Position numbers and translations under genes: made by a program. A DNA stretch of 64,000 nt, taken from contig JAPQWV010001359.1 in assembly GCA_027422505.1 (NCBI GenBank), positions 1 through 64,000 of the forward strand, read 5' to 3'. Shown here one piece after another: positions 1-11,756 of the stretch (within the stretch, counting starts at the first letter, position 1; every line of letters starts with the position of its first letter). Under the pieces are notes generated by a model, which was given only the letters and a program-made list of their open reading frames with translations, ran no database searches and was not told the DNA's origin. The DNA comes from Craterostigma plantagineum (Eukaryota > Streptophyta > Magnoliopsida > Lamiales > Linderniaceae).

Positions 1-3000
1 AATGTTGCACAGTCTCAGCATGCAGCGCGTCACAGAGAACACAAGCAGGGGTTTCCAGCGCGCTGTGCCACCCAGGCCTTATCTCTAGTCGATAAACGAT
101 CGCGGATGGCAAACCACAGTATGACCTCATGTCGAGGGATCTTCAAAGGCCCCCCAAACAAGACGCCCAGGTACAATAGGCCTTCGTACGCGGAAGGACT
201 CCCTAATCAGTCGTGTCGTCGGTCGGCCGTCTGGCGCTCCCTTCCAACAAATAGCATCGGTCCGATTTGGCTGAACCCGTGGAAGGTGCGGACTAAAATC
301 CAAATACTCCACCGCCGACTGTCCTGGCCAATTCCAGCCTTGGTGGTCGATGACAGAGCTTAGGCGGGTCCCTGCTGGCAGCCCCATCGCCATTGGGCCT
401 CTAGGATAGCTCTCCAATAATGGGACAGCCCGTAGCCATGGGTCTTCCCATAATAACACGACGAACCATTCCCAATAGAAAAATCAATGAAGGGTAGAAT
501 CACCTGCCTTATTTGCATCAGCTTCCTCCAGCTCCATGCAGTGTTAGCCGAGATGGTGATGGTCCAAAGCGATCGCGTATGCAATCGTGTGCTGTACAAC
601 CACTCCACCCAGATCGAGTCAGCAGGCCGCTGATCACCCTCCATAGAAGCTGTACCAGAAGAGCCCTATTGTCATTAGCGATCGAGCGAATCCCCAACCC
701 GCCCTCATTACTGGCAGACAAACATCATCCCAAGCTACCTTGGCCGAGTCACCACCCCACAGAATCGGCGAAATCGTGCTTCCATGGCACGATGATTCCC
801 TTGGGCAGCAAAAGACCCCAGACCAATAGACGTGTAATGCCTGAAGGACAGATTTAATGAATGAGCACCCTACCCGCGTAAGATAGTGACTGATTCAGCC
901 ACGATCCTAGACGAGAATCCACCCTGCAACAGTGGTGCACAGTCGCTGAGAGTCAGGCGTGAAGCAATCAGTGGGACCCCCAAGTAACGCACTGGCAGGC
1001 GGCCTGCGCAAAATCCCGTCATAGACAGTAGCTAGGCCTTGATGCCCTCCGCCCTTCGTGAAATGTAAAACTCACTCTTGTCCGGATTAGGGTGTAACCC
1101 AGACAGCTGAGAGAATGTCATCAGAGCCTCCTTCAGCACCCCTACAGAGATAGGATCTGCATGGCAGAAAAGGAGGAGATCATCCGCGAAGGCCAACATG
1201 GGGAGCGAAGTGGTTTCACAACGCCAGTGATAGCGAAAGCGCGGTTCCGCCTGTATATGACACTCCACAAGGCCATGGAGCACCTCCATGACGAGGGTGA
1301 AGAGGTGTGGTGAAATGGGGTCCCCTTGGCGCATTCCTCTCTTTCCAGCAAAGAACCCTGCCGGTCTCCCATTAAGGTTGATGGAAAAAGTGGTCGTTGT
1401 CATGCAGCTCCGTATCCACTCAATATCGTGGGTGGAATCCCATCGCCTGCATCGTCGCCAGCAAAAAACTCCATTCCACCTTATCATAGGCCTTGGCTAG
1501 ATCGACCTTAAGCATAGCCCGGTGGGGGACGGCCTTTGCTGGTGTACCCTAGGCAAGTTCCTGTGCCAGAAGTATATTATCACTGATGCGCCTTCCAGGT
1601 ATAAATGCCGTCTGCGATGCGTGGATCAGCCCTCCCAGCACTGATTTCAACCGATTAGCCAAACCTTCGAAATTATTTTGTATAGGACGTTGCAGCACGA
1701 TATGGGACGGAAGTCTTTCGAGCGACGTGGCGACTCACACTTAGGTATGAGCGTGATAAGCGTACTATTAAGCCCTTAAGTAGGCGGCCCGTAGCGAAGA
1801 ATCCTTAGTCGCTCGTATCACATCAGGGCCGACCGTCCCCCCAAGCCGCTTTGAAGAACGCGGCTGTATACCCATCAGGCCCGGCGCCTTCTCATCCCCC
1901 ATAGAGAAGAGCGCATGTTTCACCTCAAGGTCTTCAACTGGGCGACCATGTCTAAGGACGTAGCTGGGGAGAGCTTACGCGTGATAGCCCCCTGTACCTC
2001 GGCCATGTCCACCGGGGTCGCTCGTGCGGATGTGCCAAGTAATTCCTGATAAAACCCCAGTAACTCCCCTTCCACCTTGTCTGGCGTATTAAGTAGGTCT
2101 CTAGTTGGGCTTCCATGAGATGATCCGATTAGTCGCTCGACGAACCGCCACCTTCCTGAAGAAGTAAGATGAGCATTGATCGCCATCCTTTAGCCAAGCA
2201 AGCTTGGCCCTTTGGGATAACGCCGTATGCTCTACATCGACAGCCCTAGCGTAGAGAAACCGACAATGCCGTTCAAGATCATGAAACATAATCTCTAGGG
2301 GATATTTGCTGCGAATTCCTGTGCAATCCCCAAGAAGCGTAATGCGTCCGCAACATTTGCAGCAAGGTCTCCCTTTACACGTCGCATGTGCATGAAATGG
2401 GCTTCAGCAACTTGAGCCGCTGGACCAACACATACATAGGAAACCCCGCCATGGGGATACTCCAAACACGCTGAACATGTTCCAAAAAGCCCTCCTCCTT
2501 AGTAAGAAAGTTCTCAAAACGAAAACTCACACCGCGTGGTCTCGGCGCTGACACCCCTAATGACAGTGGCGAATGATCCGATGTGAAAGGGAGTTCACAC
2601 CGAAAAACGTATCTGGCCACGAGCAAACCACTGTGGGTTGCCGAGCATGCGATCCAACTTCCTCCAGATGCCTGCCAGAGCCCGTTGCTGATTATACCAC
2701 GTGAATTCCTGGCCCAACGACGGCAGCAGCATAAGGTCGGGCCTGTAGGAGACATGCCTGAAAATCAACCATATCCCGTGCTTGAGGTGCACCCCCACGC
2801 CCCTCACTCGCATGCAAGATAGTGTTGAAATCCCCCGCCACTACCCACGCATCCTCAACTCGCAACGCTGAAAACTGAATCAGCTCATCCCAAAGGGCCA
2901 CTCTATCCTCCCTTCGAGATTTCCCATACACGAACGAGATAAACGCATGTTCACGCGTATCAAGCCGTTCCACGCGACAATGAACAGCCTGAGCAGATTT

Positions 3001-3249
3001 CACAACAATTGTGACGTGAAGCAAAGAGGTATCCCAGCCCACCCAAATGCGAGTAGCCGGACCATCATCATATTCAAAGACCAGGCCCAACGCGGTCGAA
3101 TAGCCTCTGAAATGTGGGCTGCGTTCGACGCAGCCACCCGTGTCTCCAGAAGACCAACAATGTGCAACCCCCCACGGCAATCCAATCCCCACCGCCCTCC
3201 TGTGGTCTTGTCGATTAAGACCACGCACGTTCCAAGACCCAATCGGCAT
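1..3249 (-). pseudogene. LINE-A ORF2 remnant (endonuclease, reverse transcriptase, zf-RVT)
   Basis: ORF2 nicks target DNA and reverse-transcribes the element RNA by target-primed reverse transcription. It starts at the ATG at 3249 with MPIGSWNVRGLNR, the N-terminal motif of the apurinic-type endonuclease, and VVAGDFNTIL (near 2810-2840) is the catalytic D-x-N block. RT motifs follow: the finger/palm segment with RQGDPISPHLFTL, then the active site AFADDLLLF near 1180. The zf-RVT region near 130-460 contains ESYPRGPMAMGLP and WNWPGQSAVEYL, and the cysteine-rich part continues to the window edge. Frameshifts occur near 1500, 1750, 2100, 2400, 2700 and 470, so no active enzyme is made. Confidence 0.9.
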
Positions 3250-5192
3250 TATGAGTGAGCCCCATGTAGGGCTGCATTTGCTTTAGGGCCCTTAACGTGA
3301 GAAACCGTATCAAATCCTCGTCATCATTAAACCTGCAATAAGGCAAAGGAGTTTTGGTCAACTTGTTGTTCGTCGACCGCCCGCCGTGGAGAAGAGCCAG
3401 ACGCGGACGCCTGTACCCCCGTATGGGCGGACTGATCCGACCTTGGATTCGCCATACTCGGCGCTATCTGCACCGCCTTGCCATGGGCACCAATTTGTCT
3501 CCACTCAGCTTGGGGAGCCGGCCTCTACCTTGCGTGAATGGTCACGAGGCGGTCATTGAATACGTGGTCTATCATGAACCACCACACGAGCATCGGGAGG
3601 GGCTGGCCGACAGTTGTTGGGTGTTTCTGTCTCGGCCCCGGCGTATTAGGCTTCCGCAGAGACGCCGGGCTTGGTTGCCTCTTGGGGCATTGTGTGTCCC
3701 CATGGGCCCATGTCGCACAGTGGCTACACCTAGTCGGCCTCCACTCGTATTCAACCCTCACCAAACCGTACCCGATACACATCCTTCGGCAGTTGGGATC
3801 TCAATTTCCACCTTCTCAACAAACGGCGTGTCAAGCAGCTTCATGATGCAAACACGCATAATCAATACGCTCTCCTTTGGCCGTAATCCCATCGGCAAAT
3901 AAAGGCCTACCAACACCACTAGCTACCACACCCAACCCCGCTTTAGTCCAAAATTCACTTGCACATTCCACAGTTTCACCCAAAGGGGAACCTCCACGAG
4001 ATCCTTCCTCTCCAGCGACATTCCAGGACGCCACACTTCTAAGAACAGCGGTTGGCCATGCAAGAGCCACGGGCCACCTTCCAACACTTCAGTCATAGCC
4101 GTGGCCGATTCAAAGCGAACCGGAAAAACCATTTCTAGTGGCTCGAACCTCCACCAAGCCAGTCCATCGTGCCCTCACAAACCGGTCGACGAATGGGAAG
4201 TATGGTTTCGGCCCAAGGAAATATCCAACCAAGGTATGGTCCCACCTTGCAATCCCTTGTTTTTGCCACGTCCCAGGTAGGGGCCACAACGGATATACCA
4301 GCATTTGTCGACTTAGGCGCCACATAGTCAAGCGCTAACCGTGCTTGGTCCCCTCTCTCTCCCCGTATACCCACGTTGTGGGATGTCGTATCAGCCCTAG
4401 CTCTCCCCACCACTACATCAGCAAACGACGCCGAGGGCGACGACGATTCGGCGGTGGCCTTGACGTGTGGGGACGAACCTGGACTCAGCGCATCAGTGAG
4501 CGAAACCCTAGCCGACAACCGTGCATCCGCGGTGGAATTTGATTCACAAACCCTAGAATGCTTCGGAACAGTATCGGGCTGAGCAGCCCCACCCTCCTCG
4601 ACGACTATCTCCTCATCCACCGGCTCATCAGATGTCACGGACCCCATATCCACAAACCGCCGAGCCATCATACGCTGAGGTGGTGTGTCCCAGGTCGTCC
4701 CCATTGCTGTCGGCGGTTATGATTCCGAAGGATACCCTTGAGCGGAGCAGTAACGCCGGTTCGCATAGGCGGAGATCCCACCGAAGCCCTAGGCCCAATG
4801 CGACCCCCACCAAATTCTGATTGATCGCCGTAGTAGGAACCCGCGTCCCCTGAGACGTGATGGTCTCCCTTCCCATCAGACCCGTAACCACAGCCGCATC
4901 GATTTATCAGAATTGCAGAAACCCTAGCAGCCTTTGCACACTCAGGTCGTCCCATGGCAGATCGGCGCTCCCCATCAGAGTTGGCCACTGTAGATCCATG
5001 AACCGTGCTCATCAAAGAACGAAACCGTGCACCATCAAAGCAACTCGCGAATTCAGGATATGCCGCGGCAAGAGCATCCAAATCAGGCATGGCTGGCATC
5101 GCCAAATTGCCCTCGCTGCCGTGTCAACCGGATTTTCGCTCACTCTCCGTCTCCACCATCGCCAAAACCCTAGGCGAAACATCCTCCGCCAT
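3215..5192 (-). pseudogene. LINE-A ORF1 remnant (gag-like nucleic-acid-binding protein)
   Basis: ORF1 of plant L1 elements encodes an RNA-binding protein that coats the element RNA. The likely start is the ATG at 5192 (MAEDVSPRVL). The frame meets a TGA at 5124-5126, resumes with MAMPAMPDLDALAAAYPEFA, then shifts near 4668-4704 and again near 4130. A DUF4283-like stretch (EGGPWLLHGQPLFLEVWRP) lies near 4030-4100. A CCHC knuckle of the form C-x2-C-x4-H-x4-C (CSHCATWAHGDTQC) lies near 3690-3730. A proline- and glycine-rich tail reaches the TAA at 3215-3217, which overlaps the start of ORF2. At least one stop and several frameshifts make it a pseudogene. The family is clear; the exact 5' start is less certain. 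Confidence 0.85.
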
Positions 5193-5308
5193 CGCAGCAC
5201 CAAGCCCAAGAACCACAGATGATCGTCGGCCAGTCAAGAAGGACCGGAAACGACGACGATCGGCGCTGAAACCGCGATGGAAACCCTCAAAAATTTGAAA
5301 AAATCGCC

Positions 5309-5379
5309 TACTGTGTGAAAACCCGCACACACTGAAGGTGTAATCGCGCTACTGTGTGAAAATCGCACACACTGAAGGT
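5309..5379 (-). repeat. LINE-A leader direct repeat, two copies
   Basis: A ~30-bp segment containing ACTGTGTGAAAA and CGCACACACTGAAGGT occurs twice, at 5309-5339 and 5350-5379, a 41-bp period. It lies at the 5' end of the element just upstream of ORF1. Tandem repeats in LINE leaders are often promoter units in other organisms; here that role is inference only. Confidence 0.75.
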
Positions 5380-7271
5380 TATATACACGGAACTTACTCC
5401 AAAAAAAAAAGTTTTCTAAATTTGTTTTGACCTTTAGACACGATACTGTAGCCGAGAAATTTTACGATCGAGAAAAATTTCGTGTAAACTTACGATCGAG
5501 AAACTAGATTTCCGGGTAAATTTCCGATAGAAAAATTTTTCGCGGCGTGAATGAAATATTTCGCTGTGAAATTACGAGCGAGAAAATATTTCGATTTTAA
5601 ATAAGTTATTTTTCGCTGTGAATTTTACGATCGAGAAAATTTTGTCGTCGTGAAACTAATTTATCGCCGGTAAACGTTTTCGACCGAGAATAAAATTGAA
5701 ATCGAAATTTTCGACTGTAGGTTTTGCGCTCGAAAATTTTTAAAGAGATTGCATCTATTTTATCTATTCCTCGCAGTAATATTTCGCTCTCATAAAATCA
5801 AAATTGCGTTTCCCGATTGTAAATAAATTTCGTTCATCGTTATTTATCTAAATGACTACTCGAAAACATTTGCAATCGAAAATCTTTACGATGCAAACAA
5901 TGACTTAATCAATTTAAAGTTCAATTTTTTTCTGTTTGCGAGCGAGAAAGTTCTTCGATGCTTTAAACCTGTAAACTCCAGTTTAGTCTTATCTGTCTAT
6001 CGGACACTAAGCGCATAAAATCGAAGTCATATTCACCCAAATTGATAAAGAAACATCGAAGCTAGCCTATTATGCAGTTTTAAACCAAGATTATACTTAG
6101 AATAAGGTCTAATAAACTGCTAACGAGTATTTTCGAGTTCTCAGAGTATGAACAGTCGAGAAATTTTCAAAGAATCATGCAAAATATTTCAAAATACAGA
6201 CGCAAATCTAGTCTAAATGCACGATAAACCCTAACAGATGTCAATCTACTTCTAAAGACGACGAAATCGGATGAAAAATCGAAGATTTTGAAGATTTTGA
6301 CGTTCGTCTTTTGAGAGAAGAAGTTTTCCGCACGAGAATTTGACTGTTGAATTTTGCGATCGAGGGTTTTGCGTGTATTTAGGATTTTCGACTGCAAACT
6401 AATGATTCGTTTAATTGGGCTGTTTAGACATTTTCGACACTTAGAGAATTAAGCCCATTACTATTTGCGATCGAGAAACTTACGATCGAGAAATGTGATT
6501 TGGTTACTGTTGAATTTTTGCTTTGACAATTCCGATCGAAAATTTTTCGGTTCCTGTTTAATTTCGCTCGTCAATATAAGAGCGAAAATTACAATTTGGT
6601 CCCAGATTAATTTTCACTAGAGGAGCTGCTATTGAAAATTACAAATTCGCCCCGAATTTCTCGATAGTAAGTTTATCTTATATTTCAGATTGATCCTAAA
6701 TTAAGAATAACCCACAAATTATACTGCCCCTAAATATAAACGAAAATGCAATTTAACTCCTTGTGTTTTCGAAGAGTTGACATCTGGCTCCAAAATCGAT
6801 CTTTGAAAATCTTCAATACTTAGAGCAAGATGCCGGAATATGAGAGTTAATATAAACTAATTTTTCTAATAGGGCTCCTCCTGAATTGTTTTACCAATGT
6901 CTTGAGTCCACAGTCATGAAGATTTGTGAAGTCCTCCTTATTTAAGCGTAGTCCAAAGCGAATCAAAATGAAAATTTCTGCAACACTTAAGCAAAGAACA
7001 TCAAAATTTGGAGCTCAAAAACATGGAGTCATTGTAGATGCTCCCCCTTAAATAGTGCACATGTATCGATTTATCACGTAATTATGCAAATCAATACAAG
7101 TAACAATCATATAACACGCAATTAATTACTTTAGACTAGTTACATGTTCCCCTATTCATGTGTACAGATTTGCGTGAGGGTATGAGCAAAAACAAATATT
7201 CGCATTTCAATCAATTTAATGCCAGTGCAAGTTAAATATGCATTCAAAATGTGCGAAGAAGTTTTTTTTCG

Positions 7272-7307
7272 TATATGTATATATATATATATATATGTAT
7301 ATGTATA
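7272..7307. repeat. AT/GT dinucleotide microsatellite
   Basis: A run of (TA)n with two TG interruptions. The copia-M spacer has a counterpart at about 15577-15622, so the seed was in the ancestral element. Confidence 0.9.
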
Positions 7308-7515
7308 ATTTTCATATGTATATTAATATTGTTAATAGTATGGGGTCAGATTATTTTGCTTCAATCGATCGTCACGCGTAGGTTTTCGTATGACACTTGA
7401 AAGACACACAGCCGTCAAGTCTAGTCATCAAACTGAAGTCCTAAGATCTATAATGATCCATTTCGACAACTCTCACTAAGTTCTCTCCAGCGCTCTTATT
7501 ATTTTTGACTCGGAG

Positions 7516-7516
<1 letters not shown>

Positions 7517-7547
<31 letters not shown>
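7517..7547. repeat. (AT)n microsatellite
   Basis: About 15 uninterrupted AT units within the copia-L spacer. The matching place in copia-M and copia-3 lacks a run of this length, so it expanded in this copy. Confidence 0.9.
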
Positions 7548-7548
<1 letters not shown>

Positions 7549-7859
7549 CTCAAGTCAACACAAACAATTTTAAGTCAATTTTCCTATGATCAAGGCATAT
7601 TTAATCATTTTCACCTAAGCTATAGATCGTCGTTTGGAATCAAAAGGACTTTTAAGGGTTTAATTTGGCTAGGACATAGGGAGGTAGGAAATTTATAGGA
7701 AAATGTGAGCTTATCTTTATCGTCTTCTCATTTCTACGTCTGTCTCCTTCTTTTCTTTCGGCAAAAAAAAACAATATTTTCATCTTTCCAATCCCATCCC
7801 TTATGTTATACTATTTATGCTCAAGCTGAAGCTCCGCTTCTCCACGAGGCTCTAGGAAT

Positions 7860-8110
7860 TATTGTAGGCGAAGTTCTTCCTGTTGGTTCTTGGGCAGATA
7901 CCGTGCTCCTCTTCTCTTAATCCCTAGAGAGGTTTTAGAGATTATCAATTTGGAGAAGTTTACGGTTATGGAATTCGTACCCAAGGCGTGCTCCTCTTCT
8001 CGTTTCCCGCTATAAGACCTGATTATCGTTTGGAGAAGTTCACTTCGAGGTGCTCCTCTTTCCAGCCGTTCTGACGAGCATACGAGATTATCGACGGAGA
8101 AGTTCACAAC
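7860..8110 (-). repeat. Repeated GTGCTCCTCTTC / GATTATCG module in copia-L spacer
   Basis: On the plus strand the pattern (GTGCTCCTCTTC, ~25-35 bases, GATTATC, then GGAGAAGTTCAC) recurs three to four times with a ~60-80-bp period. The same module is found at ~55790-56040 in copia-3 and, inverted, at ~14850-15080 in copia-M. It appears conserved among the copies, in contrast to its decayed surroundings. Confidence 0.7.
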
Positions 8111-8811
8111 AGTATCCATGCCTTCTTTGGTAGTTTGAAAGCATGTTCCTTTGGTTTGTTTTTGTGCGTTGAGCATTGCCTTCTTTAGTCATCTTCTCGT
8201 TTTCTTTTACTTTTCTCTCCCTACTTTTCTTGTTTGAACAGCCATTTGACGTAAATATAATCGCTTGAAGGTTGAAATGGTTTTCAAGTGAAGAAAAGGA
8301 AGTCGGAGAAGGTCCAAAGTGGATGGCTAAGGGCTATGATATGGAAAAGGATTATACAGGCCGAGTGAGGAATCGCCTAAATGCCCCAAATCATTTTCCC
8401 TGACGATCTAATGAAGGGCGAGTATGAAGCCGAGTGTCACTAGAAAAGACATTTAATTGAAGTGGGACTTCACTCAAGAGATAGATCAAGGAGAGAAAAA
8501 TTAAAGGGCTAGAGGCCTCACATTTGAAAGGTGGCTCTGTATCTAGTGAAGCAATCCTAAGACCTTTAGACACAAGAATGTAACTTAGACTGACAGAATT
8601 AAGCAGTTGGATCAGTCACACGTCGGGAAAAATTCTACATGACATAGACCGAAGGATCCTAAAGGATCTCGTCATTCCCCTTCTATTATAGATATATGTG
8701 TAGTTGTTTTTCTTTGTTTATCACGCAAGTTAGGACAAATAAGCATGGAAAACACATAGAATAGAGCATGTGATAGCACAGAAGATCAGGTAATGCACAT
8801 ATCACGGAAGG

Positions 8812-10045
8812 TTCAACATGCTTAATTTTCTGACAAGGAATTGGAATCATTTCTCATCCAATGCCTTGGTGAAAATGTCAGCTAGTTGATGTTCCGTACT
8901 TACAAAGTACATGTCAATGGTGCCTTTTTCTACGTGATCTTTGATAAAGTGATATTAATGTCTATGTGTTTTCGTGCGTGAATGGTGAACAGGATTGCAC
9001 GTATCGCAATGGCACTTTGGCTATCACTATTATTTAAACTGTACCCATAATCGCGAAGCTGAGTTCGCATCCATAGCATTTGTGAGCAACAGCTGGCGGC
9101 TGCGACGTATTCGGCTTCCGTCGTCAAAATTGAGACACAATTTTGCTTTTTAGATGACCAGCAGACTAGCTTCGCCTAGAAATTGAGCGCCACCGGAGGT
9201 GCTTTTCCTGTCCATTCGGCAACCTACATAATCAGCGTCAGTTAGCCGATAAGTTTGAAGTTCGTACCTTTAGGATACCAAAGTCCTAAGGGAATCCAAG
9301 TCTTCAACACAAATCTAGCGCTTCCTCTGGCGTTGATTGCTGAGTTGTTGCCATCTTCTGTTGGTTTTGTGCCAACACACCAGTGAATACGGGTTCTGAG
9401 ATATTGTCTTCAGAAGCCAACTGTTTGAGCATGCGTCCTGAACTGATTTGAACAGGAGCAATCTGGTTAGGCTCGGGTCCTGGGCTGATGTGCCTAGAAG
9501 CCATGTCGTTCACTTCGTGAAAAGTGACGTTATAGCTTTCCTTAGTCGTGCGGTTGGACTTGATGTATACTCGGTACGATTTTGATGTTGAAGAATACCC
9601 GACGAAGGTTGCTTCGAATGCTTTAGGTTGAACTTTGCACGCTGCTCTCTATCGTTCGCCACAAAGCACTTGCACCAGAAGACCTTAAAAAATAAGATGC
9701 TGGGTACTCTCTTGTTTACGATCTCATACGTAGTCTTGTTGAACTGTTTGTGAACCACCGTCCTGTGTTGGGTAAAACAGGCGGTATTTACTGCTTCAGC
9801 CCAAAGAAAGTGTGGAAGGCCGGAATGAATCAGCATTGTACGAGCGGCTTCCACTAGAGTTCTGTTTTTCCTTCAATGACCCCATTTTGTTGAGGTGTTT
9901 TTGCGGCTTAGAATTGTTGACTAATTCCAAGTTTCTGATAAAACTCCCTGAGATGTTTATACTTGAGCTTAGTGCCGTTGTCCGTTCGAATAACTTGAAT
10001 AGTCTGTTGCAGCAGATTCCGAGTAGTGTTCACAAAGTGAGCAGA
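8812..10045 (-). pseudogene. copia-L pol remnant: integrase joined to RNase H, RT deleted
   Basis: Reading leftward from 10045, the integrase core contains RTDNGTKLKYKHL and, after frameshifts, EAARTMLIHSGLPHFLWAEA (9780-9850). The integrase C-terminal linker contains VFTGVLAQNQQKMATTQQ near 9340-9400. At ~9298 the linker jumps straight to the GLWYP region, so the whole RT palm is deleted. The RNase H remnant has TTEAEYVAAASCCSQMLWMR (9060-9127) with catalytic Glu, then SDSQSAIAI with catalytic Asp. The frame decays into [12 protein letters not shown] near 8850-8890, and the expected terminal stop is at 8812-8814. The product would be non-functional. Confidence 0.88.
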
Positions 10046-10059
10046 AAAGTTTAAAGAGG

Positions 10060-11756
10060 TATAGGATAAACTCTCTGGGTCTCAGGAGAAGATAAATAGT
10101 CTCGAATCAGAACTTAGAAGCTCTAGTGCTAAATAGAAGAACTTACTAAGAGCTACATTCTAGAGAGACTAGTCAACCTCAAATAGGACAGCATAGCGAA
10201 AAGATTAAGGAATTCGAAGTAGGCTAGCAAATAACTACAATTGCTTGGTTAGGAATCTCAATGAGAAAGCCACCCTAAATTGTAGGATAACCGAAGCTAC
10301 CACTAAGATCACTAACTTAGAAGCTCAATTAGAAATATCTAATACGAAGGTTAGTGAGCTTATTAAAGAACTAGATGCCTGTCAAGCCGCTAAACTGACG
10401 GTAAAAAATAATTATGCTCTCCTAGGTGAGGAACGTAAGAAGTTATATGCGAAAACTAAGAAATTAGATGATCTTCTTACGCGTAGGGACATTCTGAACG
10501 TACGGTATTTCTAAACCAGCCCAAGGATATAAAATTCTATAATCCAATAGAAGGCATAGGTTTCACTAACCCACGTGTTCTACGGAAGAAAGAAATATAT
10601 GATATTAAGAACATGGGTTTAGGAGTAACCTCTCTTAGAAATTTTACTGAAGCGGAAAAACAAAGTACTTTAGATTCATCCAAGAGAAGAGCCTCACATG
10701 GCCTGAAATCTCCTTTGACTACACAGAACTAAATGAAAGAGACAGAAATATGAAACCACCTTTAACACGTGTCTGTGATTTAGTTCAACCTCCTGAATCT
10801 CAAACACACTACGAGGAAGCCAAAGACCTTCATTATAAAGATTCTCTTTACCCTCCTCCTATAATAAAGCAGATAGAGGAATCTCAAGCCAAATTAGATA
10901 AAGAAAGAGAGAATTCCGAAGCTGAAAAGAAAAAGTTCTTAAAAGAGATGGAAAATCTCCAAGCTTCCTCATCCTCCCAAACTACCTCTCACGCTACTAT
11001 GAAAAGCGTGAAAATCGAAAAATCACATTCGATCGAAAGTGCATTGATAATTCTGTTGAAAGTGCTAAGGCTAAATCTATTTTACTACGTCTACAGGGAG
11101 CGTAGGGCAAGCACTAGAACCGAAGGCGAGAGTGTCTTGTATTAAGAAGAAGCTAGTATATTTGAGTATGTCTAAGAATGTTGCTCCTCCTGTACAAATA
11201 AATGACACTCGTAGAAATAAAAGAGTCATTTCTTCGCTTCGAATAATTGCTTCTACATGTACTCTACAACCTACCATTTTTAGAAGCACTAATTTCGAAA
11301 TTGGTTCTACATCTGAAGCTAAAATTAGTCATTCTGAAACAAATGCCACTAGGAAGACCAGTAGGAAACAAGATCCAGCCATAAAGAAAGCTTGTGGCGC
11401 CGTACATGCCTGTACTCACCTAAGGTATCATGTAAAGATTGGCCCCCAAGCACCTTAGGAGATTATCAAAAGAAAAGATCTTTTCCTCGGTCAAGCCTAC
11501 CAAAGCATTTGTACGTGCTGAAATTAACCTTCCCTGCAAGGTTCAACCCAAATGGGTTCCTAGATCTCGACCTAGGACGATAAAAGCCGAAAAGGCCAAG
11601 TCACCTAAAGAGGCTACACCCAAACCCGCTTCTCCGGAAGTGACATGGGTTATTAAAACTCCTTCAGTAATAATTCAGGAACCATATCTAAACCTAAATC
11701 TATATCTGCTAATCTAAGAGGACCCATGGTTAAGTGGGTACCTAAAGCTCCCTAAC
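10060..11756 (+). pseudogene. copia-M gag-pol linker remnant (coiled-coil region)
   Basis: The segment matches the long charged linker that follows gag in copia-3 (61000-62870). Clear blocks are VRNLNEKATLNCRITEATTK and KLTVKNNYALLGEERKKLYA (10245-10510), both heptad-rich and likely coiled coil. KQIEESQAKLDKERENSEAE lies in 10750-11145, followed by a basic stretch before protease (11130-11720) with LPCKVQPKWVPRSRPRTIKA. Several frameshifts and stops split it. The role of this linker in Sireviruses is not established; coiled coils suggest protein-protein contact. Confidence 0.75.

Larger units (their letters stand above)
1..5400 (-). mobile_element. LINE-A, L1-type non-LTR retrotransposon, 3' end cut by window edge
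   Basis: This is a minus-strand LINE with a leader, ORF1 (DUF4283-like plus zinc knuckle) and ORF2 (endonuclease, reverse transcriptase, zf-RVT), the order typical of plant L1 elements. Its inner boundary is near 5400, next to a ten-base A-run (5401-5410), after which sequence homologous to the copia spacer begins (compare the reverse complement of about 17420-17480). The zf-RVT tail is cut by position 1, so the 3' UTR, poly(A) tail and target duplication cannot be seen. It is closely similar to LINE-B (32500-37141) in the opposite orientation. The lesions differ: around position 465 LINE-A has lost one base where LINE-B instead has a TGG-to-TAG stop, so the two copies decayed independently. 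Confidence 0.93.
5411..8811 (-). other. copia-L non-coding spacer between pol and the (missing) aORF
   Basis: No gene is seen here. The region is AT-rich and matches the spacers of copia-M (14108-17834) and copia-3 (52961-56724). The aORF-proximal half (5411-6700) is packed with GATCGAGAAA/TTTTCGATCG motifs. A PPT-like box (CTCCCCCT on the plus strand) sits at 7041-7048. The pol-proximal part has the GTGCTCCTCTTC module (~7860-8110). AT microsatellites interrupt it twice. Short ORFs here do not keep frame between the three copies, so I treat them as chance. Confidence 0.8.
5401..10045 (-). mobile_element. copia-L, truncated Sirevirus-like Ty1/copia fragment
   Basis: This minus-strand fragment carries an integrase piece, an RNase H tail and most of the non-coding spacer. 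It is homologous, inverted, to copia-M (~12500-17470) and parallel to copia-3 (~53400-60240). It begins abruptly at ~10045 inside integrase, where plus-strand copia-M sequence starts head-to-head, and it is cut at ~5400 by LINE-A. Its aORF and LTR, if present, lie left of the window. Confidence 0.9.

Noticed and set aside
5401..5410. A10 run taken as the poly(A) tail of LINE-A
   Set aside because: LINE-A is on the minus strand, so its tail would be at its left end (outside the window). This run abuts its 5' end and is better read as target-site DNA.
7859..8176. A 105-codon minus-strand frame in the copia-L spacer
   Set aside because: It contains the repeated GAGGAGCAC module, which gives similar short peptides by repetition; the frame is not preserved in copia-M or copia-3.
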